Positions 38,552 to 47,429 of a DNA stretch of 51,406 bases are shown here, in pieces (within the stretch, counting starts at the first letter, position 1; every line of letters begins with the position of its first letter). Source of the stretch: Treponema sp. (GTDB lineage Bacteria > Spirochaetota > Spirochaetia > Treponematales > Treponemataceae); NCBI GenBank assembly GCA_004554075.1, contig SFOB01000019.1:1-51406 (forward strand), in the 5' to 3' direction. A program made the translations under genes and the position numbers. Below the pieces are notes generated by a model, which saw nothing but the letters and a program-made list of their open reading frames with translations, ran no database searches and was not told the DNA's origin.

Positions 38552-40759
38552 TTATCTGATTCTTATATCAGTTAATGCAACCTGATCTCCAGACAAAGAA
38601 ACGTATACTACTTTGTTTCCATCCAGGAGCTTTGTAGTATTACGCATATAGATTCCTTTATTCTGTGTCTGAAATGTAATTTCATTTCCTGTTTTAGAAA
38701 ATTCTATATGACATTCATAACCAGCCTTATTCTGCTCTTCCCACTCTTCCCAGCTCCTAAAACCTTCAGTCTTTTTCATAACAAAGGTATTCTGAGCAAA
38801 CTGATTAGACTCGTTTGTTTCTCCATCTAATTTTATCATTGCATATTCACGATAATTTTTTCCGTAAACCTTTCCGTCCTCAGAATAATAAAGAATTATA
38901 TAAGGACAATGCCAGATAAGATTTGCATCAGGCAGGCTCTGGGTATGAAAAAAGAGCTTCATATTATCTTTTACTTCAAGGCCTTTTGTAAAAAGAGCAA
39001 GAGGATTTACTATCTGAACATTTGGAATATCAGACTCAATTCTTTCTATAAAGCTTAATTTTTCTGCAATGCGGGGAATATCACTTTCTTTAGAAAGCTC
39101 ATCTGTCTGAACTATTGAAATATTTTTAATATGAACATTCTCACCTGTAATTCCTATGTAAGCGGCCTTTGAAGCACTTGGAAGAGCAATAATTATTTCA
39201 AAAGTTTCTTCCGGCCCCTGCATTTTAAGCAGAAGATGATCCTGAAAACGAAGGCCGATAATTTTATAAAGGCCCTTATTCTTATCTGCTTCTGCAGTCT
39301 TTTTTACATTTCTCATTTCCATATTTCTGGCACCGGTAGAAATGAAATGTGCATCAAACCAGACTTCACCATATTCCAGATATTTATTTGCATTTATACT
39401 TTCAGGAGTATCTTTTATCTGTCTGTCATAAGAATCAAAAACAATGATTGAAGGCTGAGAAAAAGGCTTTTCATTTTCCACTGGCTCAGCTTCAAAAGAT
39501 ATTTCTGTAATATACTGGGAAACCTCAATTCCTGTCGTAACCTTTTCCCGGTAATTATGGCAGACAATTTCGCTTTCTATTTCTTTTAATGATTTTTCAA
39601 AAATTCCTTTGTTTGTTCCATCATCCAGAAGGTGCACAACCTGCGTAGAATAAAAAGGATCATACTTTCTTCCTGCCTCACGTATAAAATAATCGCGAAC
39701 AAAGAAAGGCGGATTTGAAGGATCGTTTATCATGGTGTCATAATCTTTAGCAACAGTGATAATTCTTGAAAATTCCGGTAAATCTTCACTATAAGCCTTT
39801 CCAACACAAGCAGCAGTTTCACTCAAATATGGAAACTCTTTTATACAAGCAAGGGCTTCTGCACCGGCAGGATAAAGAAAAGCTGCGTAATAAACTTTAT
39901 CACATTCTTCTTCACTCTTTCCTGCCTTTTGGGCAAGCTCTCGCGCAACCTGTGCCATGCGGTCTGAACTTCCCTGAACTTTTGCAAAAGCAGAAGCCGC
40001 TTCTCTGAAGAGTTTTTTCATATTTTTCTGCTCTTCTTTAAAAGCCTCAATCTCAATATTATGAGACTTTTCAACAGCAGCATTAACATCCAGATATGTG
40101 AAGAAATAAAGACATACGGAAACTAAAACCATGGTCATATTTACAATGGAAATTCCATAAGCAAATATCTGGATGATGCCGGTAATTATAGGAAGGAAGA
40201 TATAAAGAGTCAGTGCAGTATAAATAAATTTACTGAAGCTTTTTCTGAATTGTACAATCGAAGTATATTGAATCAGGGGGCAGATTACAGGCACTACATA
40301 ACAGAGCAAAAATCCGCTTCCACGATGATAAACATTCTGGCTATCAAAATAATAATACAAACCGGTAAATGCAGAAATTATTGAAATAAGCATACCCACT
40401 GCAGCAAGCATACCTGTTACAAGAAGGCGACGCGGAAGAGAATTCAGCCGCGCCTCATTTTTCATCAAATCTACAATATATAAATTAAAGCTTAAGACAA
40501 TGGCGGAGGTTAAAAAGAAAACCATAAAATTAGAAAGGCGCACCATTACATAACCGGTTGAACTTACATTACCGGCATAAATATATGCAAGGCGGTCAAA
40601 GAAAAGCAGCAGAGTTGCAATAATCTCCTGACTGATTAAAATCCACTTACGTTTCTTAGACAGAAATTTTGTAAGAAAAAGCATTACTGTCATTGTGGCA
40701 CATACGGCACAAAAACTGAGCATTATATTCATCTGATGATTTCTGATAAAATTAAACAT
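38552..40759 (-). CDS. 7TM protein with degenerate HD-GYP-like core
   Basis: A 735-residue protein. Residues 1-225 have about seven membrane helices. A short coiled coil follows (KEEQKNMKKLFREAASAFAK), then residues about 265-380 resemble the second half of an HD-GYP domain (SRIITVAKDYDTMINDPSNP, REAGRKYDPFYSTQVVHLLD). The catalytic HD and HHE...GYP residues are absent, so it cannot be a normal c-di-GMP phosphodiesterase. The last 340 residues are beta-rich (two domains, the last ending LSGDQVALTDIRIR). It overlaps the hybrid kinase gene by eight bases. Likely a signalling or binding partner of the two upstream genes; function unknown. Confidence 0.75.
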   Translation of the reverse strand: MFNFIRNHQMNIMLSFCAVCATMTVMLFLTKFLSKKRKWILISQEIIATLLLFFDRLAYIYAGNVSSTGYVMVRLSNFMVFFLTSAIVLSFNLYIVDLMKNEARLNSLPRRLLVTGMLAAVGMLISIISAFTGLYYYFDSQNVYHRGSGFLLCYVVPVICPLIQYTSIVQFRKSFSKFIYTALTLYIFLPIITGIIQIFAYGISIVNMTMVLVSVCLYFFTYLDVNAAVEKSHNIEIEAFKEEQKNMKKLFREAASAFAKVQGSSDRMAQVARELAQKAGKSEEECDKVYYAAFLYPAGAEALACIKEFPYLSETAACVGKAYSEDLPEFSRIITVAKDYDTMINDPSNPPFFVRDYFIREAGRKYDPFYSTQVVHLLDDGTNKGIFEKSLKEIESEIVCHNYREKVTTGIEVSQYITEISFEAEPVENEKPFSQPSIIVFDSYDRQIKDTPESINANKYLEYGEVWFDAHFISTGARNMEMRNVKKTAEADKNKGLYKIIGLRFQDHLLLKMQGPEETFEIIIALPSASKAAYIGITGENVHIKNISIVQTDELSKESDIPRIAEKLSFIERIESDIPNVQIVNPLALFTKGLEVKDNMKLFFHTQSLPDANLIWHCPYIILYYSEDGKVYGKNYREYAMIKLDGETNESNQFAQNTFVMKKTEGFRSWEEWEEQNKAGYECHIEFSKTGNEITFQTQNKGIYMRNTTKLLDGNKVVYVSLSGDQVALTDIRIR

Positions 40760-43700
40760 TCTTTCTTTCCCTCAGCTTTTCCATCATTTCCTCAGGAAGA
40801 TGAGTCATAATAGTTTTTTCCAGATGCACTGGATCTATTGGAAGTGAAAGAGTTCCGCAAAAACCTTTCTGCTTATAAAACTCTTCATCAGAAAATGCAA
40901 TTCCAGTAATGATGTAAACAGGCACATCTGCTTTTACTTCTTTCAATTTTGAAATGAAATCATCTATTTCATTTTCATCATCCTCAAAGAGCATCTGGTC
41001 TATAAAAGCAATGTTGTATGAACCAACTCTGATTTTATCTATAAACTCTTCTTTGCTGGAAGAACGTGTAACAAAAACTTTTGTAGCCTTTAGTAAATTA
41101 TCAAGAATATCAAGAGACTCAACATTCTCACTTGCTACAAGAACATCTGCATCCGGTGCAATAAAATGAGGAATATAAGAGCCCTGCTGTATTTCTTCTT
41201 CTGTTTCAGAAAAGACACCTATAGCAGTCTGGTCTACTATTTTCTGGGTAAGTGTAAAAATAAATTCAGACCCCTTACCTAATTCACTTGTACAAACAAG
41301 TACGCCTCCCATAAGCTCTGCAAATCTTCTGGAAATATCAAGCCCAAGTCCGGTCTTTAAATGCAGCTCTTTTGCATCTTTTTCAAAGGCACCATAGGCA
41401 TCGAAAATAGTTTCAATTATTTCCGGCTTCATTCCATTTCCGCTATCCTTTACCCTGACACAAAGATCACAGGTATCGCCGCTGCGACTTTCCATAGTTA
41501 TAAATAAGCGAACACTTCCCTTTTCTGTATACCTGATAGCATTCAATAAGAGGTTAAGAAGTATCTGTTTTATCTTTCCTACATCACCATAAAGGCGTTT
41601 TGGAATTGTCGGATCTATAGAAACTTCAATATCGAGTTCTTTGAGAATTTTTTTCTGACGGGCTGGAATAATAACTGAACGCAAAAGATTCTGCACATCA
41701 TATTCACTTTCAATTACCATAAGTCTTCCAGATTCAATCTTTGTAATTTCCAGAAGATCGTTTACAAGAGTAAGTAAAGATTCAGAGGCATCGCGGATAT
41801 TCTTACTATACTTCATAACTGAAGAAAAATAATTTTCCGGCACATCTTTTGAATCTTCCCGCATAATCATTTCATCCATACACATAATGGTATTTATAGG
41901 AGTAATGATTTCCCTGGACATATTAGAAAGGAAGTGTGATTTTGTTTTATTAGCTCTTTCCGCCTCTTCCTTTGCCGTCTGAAGCATTCTGTACTGATTC
42001 AGGATAACAGTAGACTTCATGACACGCCATACAATAAAGCCGGCAGCAAGTATAAGAAGAGTAACAATAATAAACTTGAATTCCATAAGCTCTGTAAGCC
42101 GGAATCTTTTTATGATTGAAACAGTATTATCAAGAAGCACCTCTTTCTTATTCTGGCTCAAAACCTGAATATGGAAGGTGTAATATCCGTAAGAAAGATT
42201 TGTATACTCAAGAGCTGTAAGTTCATTTCTGTTTACTAAAATACCGTCATCCCCGGCCCCTTCCAGGAAAACACGCACTGGCGGATTAGACATAGAGTAA
42301 TCCAATACTGCAGCAGAAATTTTTATTCGCTCCTCAGAAGCAGGAAGAACATAAGTGGAATTTTCATTTTTATAGATTTTCTGATTTCCACAGTAAACCC
42401 CGTTTACAGCGGTTTTTATCAGAATTTTATGTTCATAATAATTGTTGATATTTACACAGGAAACTCCCTCGCGGCAGGCAATATAAAGCATTCCCTTATC
42501 ATCAAGATAGCTGTAGGAGTTACTGGTGACAGAACTTGGAAGTCCGTTAGCAACTGTAAAAAGTCTGAAATCTGTAACAGAATCTGAAAGCAGCTGTTCT
42601 GCAGAAAGAGAATAGATTCCGCTCGAAGCAAGAACCCACAGTTCATTATTGGCATTTAGATAAAGATCATAATTGTTGTTATATGGGAAGGACCTTACAT
42701 TTTCTATTCTTCCGTTCTTTATGTACTGAATTGAGTTTGAGGTAACCAGCCAGATTACACCATTTACAGGATCCGCCTTTATTCGCATTACAACGTCGCT
42801 TGTAAGACCATCATCCCTGCCGTAGCGCTGAATTACAGAACCTGAAATTACATAAATTCCATCGCCATCTGTACCAATATATATTTTGCCATCTTCTGTT
42901 TCTTCAACAGTAAGAAAGACGGTATTTTTGATAATATCATTTTTGCCGATTGTTTTTATAACCTTTTGATTCTTAATAATGGAAAAACCATCATTGGTGC
43001 CACAGAGAATTGAATTGTCTTGTGCAACCTTCATCACTCTTATACGGTTATCTGACATTCCATTCTCAACAGTAAAAGCAGAAATCTTACCATCTGATGT
43101 CTGACAGACAAGACCTTTATCGTTTGTATAAGTTCCAATCCATATATTTTTATTTTTATCTTCTTTGATACAACGAACTCGTGAATCCCCGACATATTCT
43201 GTAAGCCTGTCTTTCACCGGATGATTATCTTTATCTAAAATAATAAGACCTGTTTCGGTTCCAATATAAAGATTGCCATTATGACGACAGGTAGTATTCA
43301 CAGTTCTTTTAGGAAGTTTTGCTTCTTCAAAAAGATTTACAAAGTTATTAGCAACAACTTTCATTACACCTTGTGTAGAAGAGCAAACCCAGATATTTCC
43401 CTGATAATCAGAAGTCATCATTTCAATTGAACCATTCATAGGAAGGTTTGAAACAATATTCACTTTACCATTTTCAAGATAGCCTATCTGACTTCTGGAA
43501 CAAAGCCAGATTCTGAAGCAGTCATAGGAAATCCACTGAACAGTCTTAATTGGTGAAATATCAATCTTCTGAAGTTCAGAACTTTTTTTTCCAAAATCAC
43601 CATAGTAAATTGTGCCACCCTCTGAACACAAATAAACCTTTCCTTCATTCAGAGGATCTGCAAGAAGTGTAGAAACTCTTTCAATGCCAAGTTCCTCGCT

Positions 43701-44363
43701 TGTATAAACATCTGTAATATTTCTGTTCTCTATGGCAAAAATAATTCCGTTGGAAGTCTGTCCATAAATCTTCCCGTTCAAATCTTTCTCAAGCTTTAAG
43801 ATTCTTTCTTTGTCCAGCACCGGGTGAGAGATTTTATATAAAAGCCCGTTTTCCTTTATAAAGGCAAGTCCGCTTGTGGTAGCAACAAAAATATTTCCGT
43901 CTTTATCCTCTGCAAAATTTCTTATAGAAGATGAAGGCAAGCCGTTTCTATAGGAATATTGATTTATATCATTACCATTAATTACAACAACACCGTTATC
44001 ATTTGTTCCAACCCAGATACGGCCTTTACTGTCTTCAAAAAATGCACGGGCACTTGTAAGACCATGGTCAGTTGGCAGGCGTTCAAAATTGATTCCATCA
44101 TAACGCATTATTCCGCTATATCCGCCAATCCAGACATAACCGTCCTTTGCGCCTAAAATATAATTTGCATCAGAGGTAGGCAGCCCGTTTGTTGCATCAT
44201 AAATTACGCTGCTATAACCTACTTCGGAAAATTGTTTTGTTATGGCATAACCACCGCCCTGGGCAAAAAGAGACTGTGCACAAAAAAAGAAAGAGACAGA
44301 TAGAATTAAAGATAGTGATATTTTCCAGGCCTTATTCTGCAAAGTTCTCTCCATTATCTCCAT
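40752..44363 (-). CDS. Reg_prop hybrid histidine kinase lacking its phospho-acceptor histidine
   Basis: A 1203-residue protein. Signal peptide residues 1-35 (ends SLFAQG); two-component propeller repeats about 45-640 (DGYVWIGGYSGIMRYDG, DSKGRIWVGTNDNGVVVING); a Y_Y_Y domain about 680-750; membrane helix 762-781. The dimerisation box reads HFLSNMSREIITPINTI, with Arg817 where the family has the phosphorylated His. The ATPase domain looks whole (Asn941, KDSGNGM at 972-978, TGLGLDISRRFAELMGG). The C-terminal receiver has Asp1122 but the acidic pair is Ser-Glu (1078-1079) and the KP lysine is Leu1174. It is downstream of, and overlaps by 32 bases, the HD-GYP gene. A ribosome site is weak; the ATG four codons later is an alternative start. 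Confidence 0.93.
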   Translation of the reverse strand: MEIMERTLQNKAWKISLSLILSVSFFFCAQSLFAQGGGYAITKQFSEVGYSSVIYDATNGLPTSDANYILGAKDGYVWIGGYSGIMRYDGINFERLPTDHGLTSARAFFEDSKGRIWVGTNDNGVVVINGNDINQYSYRNGLPSSSIRNFAEDKDGNIFVATTSGLAFIKENGLLYKISHPVLDKERILKLEKDLNGKIYGQTSNGIIFAIENRNITDVYTSEELGIERVSTLLADPLNEGKVYLCSEGGTIYYGDFGKKSSELQKIDISPIKTVQWISYDCFRIWLCSRSQIGYLENGKVNIVSNLPMNGSIEMMTSDYQGNIWVCSSTQGVMKVVANNFVNLFEEAKLPKRTVNTTCRHNGNLYIGTETGLIILDKDNHPVKDRLTEYVGDSRVRCIKEDKNKNIWIGTYTNDKGLVCQTSDGKISAFTVENGMSDNRIRVMKVAQDNSILCGTNDGFSIIKNQKVIKTIGKNDIIKNTVFLTVEETEDGKIYIGTDGDGIYVISGSVIQRYGRDDGLTSDVVMRIKADPVNGVIWLVTSNSIQYIKNGRIENVRSFPYNNNYDLYLNANNELWVLASSGIYSLSAEQLLSDSVTDFRLFTVANGLPSSVTSNSYSYLDDKGMLYIACREGVSCVNINNYYEHKILIKTAVNGVYCGNQKIYKNENSTYVLPASEERIKISAAVLDYSMSNPPVRVFLEGAGDDGILVNRNELTALEYTNLSYGYYTFHIQVLSQNKKEVLLDNTVSIIKRFRLTELMEFKFIIVTLLILAAGFIVWRVMKSTVILNQYRMLQTAKEEAERANKTKSHFLSNMSREIITPINTIMCMDEMIMREDSKDVPENYFSSVMKYSKNIRDASESLLTLVNDLLEITKIESGRLMVIESEYDVQNLLRSVIIPARQKKILKELDIEVSIDPTIPKRLYGDVGKIKQILLNLLLNAIRYTEKGSVRLFITMESRSGDTCDLCVRVKDSGNGMKPEIIETIFDAYGAFEKDAKELHLKTGLGLDISRRFAELMGGVLVCTSELGKGSEFIFTLTQKIVDQTAIGVFSETEEEIQQGSYIPHFIAPDADVLVASENVESLDILDNLLKATKVFVTRSSSKEEFIDKIRVGSYNIAFIDQMLFEDDENEIDDFISKLKEVKADVPVYIITGIAFSDEEFYKQKGFCGTLSLPIDPVHLEKTIMTHLPEEMMEKLRERKNV

Positions 44364-46491
44364 TATATTTTCTCAGAACCATCTTTACATCGGAAAGTGA
44401 GTCCATAAAAACTTCTACACACTTAGGGTCAAACTGACTTCCACTTCCCTCCTGAAGAATCGCAAGAGCCTTTTCAAGTGGAAAGGCAGGTTTATAAACA
44501 CGGGGAGAAGCAAGGGCATCAAAAACATCTGCCACCGCCATAATACGGGCAGAAAGAGGAATAACCTCACCATGCAGACCTTCAGGATATCCTTTTCCAT
44601 CCCAGCGCTCATGGTGATAAGCTGCCATATTGCGGGCCTCTTTAAGATAGTTTTCCCCCTGAACCGTACTGATAGCTTTTTCAAGAATTTCTTTACCGGC
44701 AGTAGTATGAGTTTTCATAATGGCAAACTCTTCGTCTGTCAGCTTTCCCGGTTTATTTAAAATGGTATCTGAAATATTTATTTTTCCAACATCGTGTAAA
44801 GGAGCCGAGCGAACAACATCCGACATAAACTTTGGTGTTATTTTCTGCGGATAATAACCTTTTTTCTTAAGCCCCTCCACAATAATCTTTACATAAGCAG
44901 ATGTTTTTTGAACATGAGCCCCCGTGTCTGAGTCACGGTTTTCTACCATATCTGCCATTGTAATAATAAGGCCATCCTGCATAGTTAGTGTAGATTCGGA
45001 AAGTCGGCGGATATCCCTTATATGCTCTGTCTGGCTGAGAGTCATTCGGCAGATTGCATCATACAATCTTTGAATCTCATCTCCACTCTTTATTTCCAGA
45101 GAACGAATCAGCTTTACATTATCCTCAAGCATTTCCTGATCTTCTGCAGCTTCAGAAAAGCGGTCTACGCAGGAAGCAATGGCACTTATAGGATAAGACA
45201 TTGTGTTTCCAATAGACCATATAGTAAAAGAGATGATAACAATAAAAAAGCCAGCCATAATCAAAAGCACCTTGATAATAAAACTGCCAAGATAGCCGGC
45301 AACATAATCCATAGAAACATCTGCACCTACATAGCAGACCGTTTTTCCCTCTTCATCTCTGACAGGTTTATAAATTGTAAGCATCCAGCCTAAGATATTA
45401 TCAGATTCAACCGGATCAATTTCTTTTCCTTCAAAAAGATCCGGAAGAAATTTTTTGAACTCTTTGTCAAAAGGTACAATTTCGCCTGGTGAATAAGGAT
45501 TCAAATCATCAGTATCAAAAATAAAACGGCCGCCGTTCTCTTCAATTCTTAAGACATAAAGGTAGGTTACATCGCTGTAACTCTCTTTAATTTTGGTAAG
45601 AAGTCTTCTTGTTTCCAGATAATCAGCAGCTTCCGTACCATATTTTATAAAGTCATCCACTCTTGAAGGATCAATAAAATCTACCGCAAGGTTTACACAG
45701 TTATTGGCATTTTTTGTTTTTTCTACTTTTGAATTATCAAAATAAAGGCGGAGAGCAATTGCTCCTGTGAGCATAACCAGAAGAACAGAAGTAATTATAA
45801 AAGTAAGAGTAATCTTTTTATGAAGAGGATGCTTAATACTGCTGTGGTTCGCATTCATATACTGCCGCGCAGTTTCAGAAACAATCCTCTGATTCCAGTT
45901 TGTATCAGTAAAAAAGGCAAGAAAATTCTTTGGCAGAATAGACATCAAAAGAATGATAAAAAGACATATAAATCCATATTGCAGAAAATAAAGCAGAAAG
46001 CTTGTTACATAAAAAGACAAAAAATAAGGAGTTGAAGCCGCAGAAGAAAAAGCAAGTGCATTTCTGGCAATCAGAGAAGAGTCTGCCTGCCCATAAATTA
46101 CATATTGTATGATTGAAGCAGAAATAGAAGAAATTAAGGTGACAATCAGAGTAAAAAGAATTAATTTTCCAATTTTCTTAAAACCTTTATTGCGGGCAAA
46201 GGCAACAGTTATAATGGCTATAATTGCATTAACAAAAGAAAGATAAAGAGCAGGCCAGTAAAAAAAAGAACAGATAACGCTCGAAACAACAGCCGTGCAG
46301 ATAGCAGGAAAAAGATAACCGGTAATAGCCGCTACGGCAATTGTTCCTATTGTATCAAAATAAAGCGGCAGTCCCAGCTTATGAAGGACAAAAGAGAATA
46401 GGATATTTATGAAAACACCACAAACTGAAAGACTAATGCGGTAAAAACGGATATTGTATTTTCCGTAAGTAGATGGATCTTGTGATTTCAA
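44332..46491 (-). CDS. Membrane HD-GYP phosphodiesterase with periplasmic sensor
   Basis: A 719-residue protein starting with TTG (GAGGG nine bases upstream). Residues 1-190 are five or six membrane helices resembling an ECF-type substrate-binding membrane domain (LYFDTIGTIAVAAITGYLFP). A helix near 225-250, a periplasmic cache-like domain (250-395) and another helix (402-428) lead to a HAMP-like linker. Residues 500-700 are a full HD-GYP domain: HDVGK (His565-Asp566), H595, HHERWDGKGYP (626-636) and ARIMAVADVFDAL. The expected activity is hydrolysis of cyclic di-GMP. It is the first of three overlapping signalling genes, behind a promoter with a palindrome. Confidence 0.93.
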   Translation of the reverse strand: MKSQDPSTYGKYNIRFYRISLSVCGVFINILFSFVLHKLGLPLYFDTIGTIAVAAITGYLFPAICTAVVSSVICSFFYWPALYLSFVNAIIAIITVAFARNKGFKKIGKLILFTLIVTLISSISASIIQYVIYGQADSSLIARNALAFSSAASTPYFLSFYVTSFLLYFLQYGFICLFIILLMSILPKNFLAFFTDTNWNQRIVSETARQYMNANHSSIKHPLHKKITLTFIITSVLLVMLTGAIALRLYFDNSKVEKTKNANNCVNLAVDFIDPSRVDDFIKYGTEAADYLETRRLLTKIKESYSDVTYLYVLRIEENGGRFIFDTDDLNPYSPGEIVPFDKEFKKFLPDLFEGKEIDPVESDNILGWMLTIYKPVRDEEGKTVCYVGADVSMDYVAGYLGSFIIKVLLIMAGFFIVIISFTIWSIGNTMSYPISAIASCVDRFSEAAEDQEMLEDNVKLIRSLEIKSGDEIQRLYDAICRMTLSQTEHIRDIRRLSESTLTMQDGLIITMADMVENRDSDTGAHVQKTSAYVKIIVEGLKKKGYYPQKITPKFMSDVVRSAPLHDVGKINISDTILNKPGKLTDEEFAIMKTHTTAGKEILEKAISTVQGENYLKEARNMAAYHHERWDGKGYPEGLHGEVIPLSARIMAVADVFDALASPRVYKPAFPLEKALAILQEGSGSQFDPKCVEVFMDSLSDVKMVLRKYNGDNGENFAE

Positions 46492-46511
46492 ATAATTAAA
46501 CCCTCATATAC

Positions 46512-46542
46512 CTTATCTTAGTAATTATACCACTAAGATAAG
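46512..46542. promoter_or_regulatory. Palindrome over the HD-GYP promoter
   Basis: CTTATCTTAGT (46512-46522) and ACTAAGATAAG (46532-46542) are perfect 11-bp inverted arms around a nine-base centre that holds the minus-strand -10 TATAAT (46529-46524), an extended -10 (TGG). The -35 TTGTAT is at 46551-46546. Alternatively it is a 3' hairpin of dapB; no T tract follows. Confidence 0.6.
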
Positions 46543-46555
46543 AATATACAAAGAA

Positions 46556-47338
46556 TTAATTATACAAATCGTCCCAGCCGTAAAGGCCGCCGCGGGTAAT
46601 TTTTCCGCTCTTGAGGGCAGCATCAAGCTTAACAAGTGATTCAACCGCACCAACAGCAAAACCTTCGCGGCTTCTTGCAGTATGAGTAAGCTCGATTGTA
46701 TCTGCAGTTCCGTCAAAGAAAACCTTATGAGTTCCAGGAACGTTACCACAGCGGGTTGAGCTTACATGAAGCTGATTTACAGCTGGTCTCTCATGGAAGG
46801 CATCGGTAACAATTTCAGTTTTATTCTTGTAGCCCAGCTGAACACGGCGGGCAATTTCAAGGGCAGTTCCACTTGGGCTGTCTGCCTTCTGATTATGATG
46901 CATTTCCCAGGTTGCAACATCATAATCTTTATATTCAGACATGATTTTTGCAGCTTCTTCTACAATCTTATAGAACATATTTACGCCGATAGAAAAGTTT
47001 CCGGCAGTCATTACAGTTCCACCAACCTGCTTAGCATACTCATCAATTTCTGCATGCTTGTCGTTCCAGCCGGTAGTTCCAACAACAAGGGGAAGTCCAA
47101 GAGGAAGCAGAGCGCGTACGTTTGCAAGAACAGCTGTAGGATGAGTAAACTCAATAATTCCTTCTGCCCCGCTCGACTTTACAGCGCGAACAATAGCATC
47201 GGTATCGCCGGCAGCAACACGAACCTTAGCGTCGTCGGCAATAACATCTATAGTAGTAACAACTTCATGTCCGGCACGCTTAGCAGCCTGCTCAAGCATG
47301 TGTCCCATCTTTCCGTATCCAACTAAAGCAATCTTCAT
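46556..47338 (-). CDS. dapB: 4-hydroxy-tetrahydrodipicolinate reductase
   Basis: A 260-residue NAD(P)H enzyme of lysine and diaminopimelate synthesis. The dinucleotide motif is VGYGKMG at residues 6-12; the catalytic signature EMHHNQKADSPSGTALEIAR is complete; the C-terminal part has HTARSREGFAVGAVESLV. The start is ATG 47338, with AAGGAGG eleven bases upstream; the longer frame from 47377 includes the ribosome site. It follows lysC, separated by a 46-base stem-loop. Confidence 0.97.
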   Translation of the reverse strand: MKIALVGYGKMGHMLEQAAKRAGHEVVTTIDVIADDAKVRVAAGDTDAIVRAVKSSGAEGIIEFTHPTAVLANVRALLPLGLPLVVGTTGWNDKHAEIDEYAKQVGGTVMTAGNFSIGVNMFYKIVEEAAKIMSEYKDYDVATWEMHHNQKADSPSGTALEIARRVQLGYKNKTEIVTDAFHERPAVNQLHVSSTRCGNVPGTHKVFFDGTADTIELTHTARSREGFAVGAVESLVKLDAALKSGKITRGGLYGWDDLYN

Positions 47339-47369
47339 AGCGGGTTTAACCTCCTTAAAAACCCGATAA

Positions 47370-47415
47370 ACGGACATGTCAAGGCTTTAAGCGTAGCGTG
47401 CCTTGACGTGGCCGT
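47370..47415. repeat. Stem-loop between lysC and dapB
   Basis: ACGGACATGTCAAGGC (47370-47385) and GCCTTGACGTGGCCGT (47400-47415) match as inverted arms at 14 of 16 positions. No T tract follows, so it is not a normal terminator. It could be a dispersed repeat or a processing or stability element. Confidence 0.6.
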
Positions 47416-47429
47416 ATATCACGATAATG

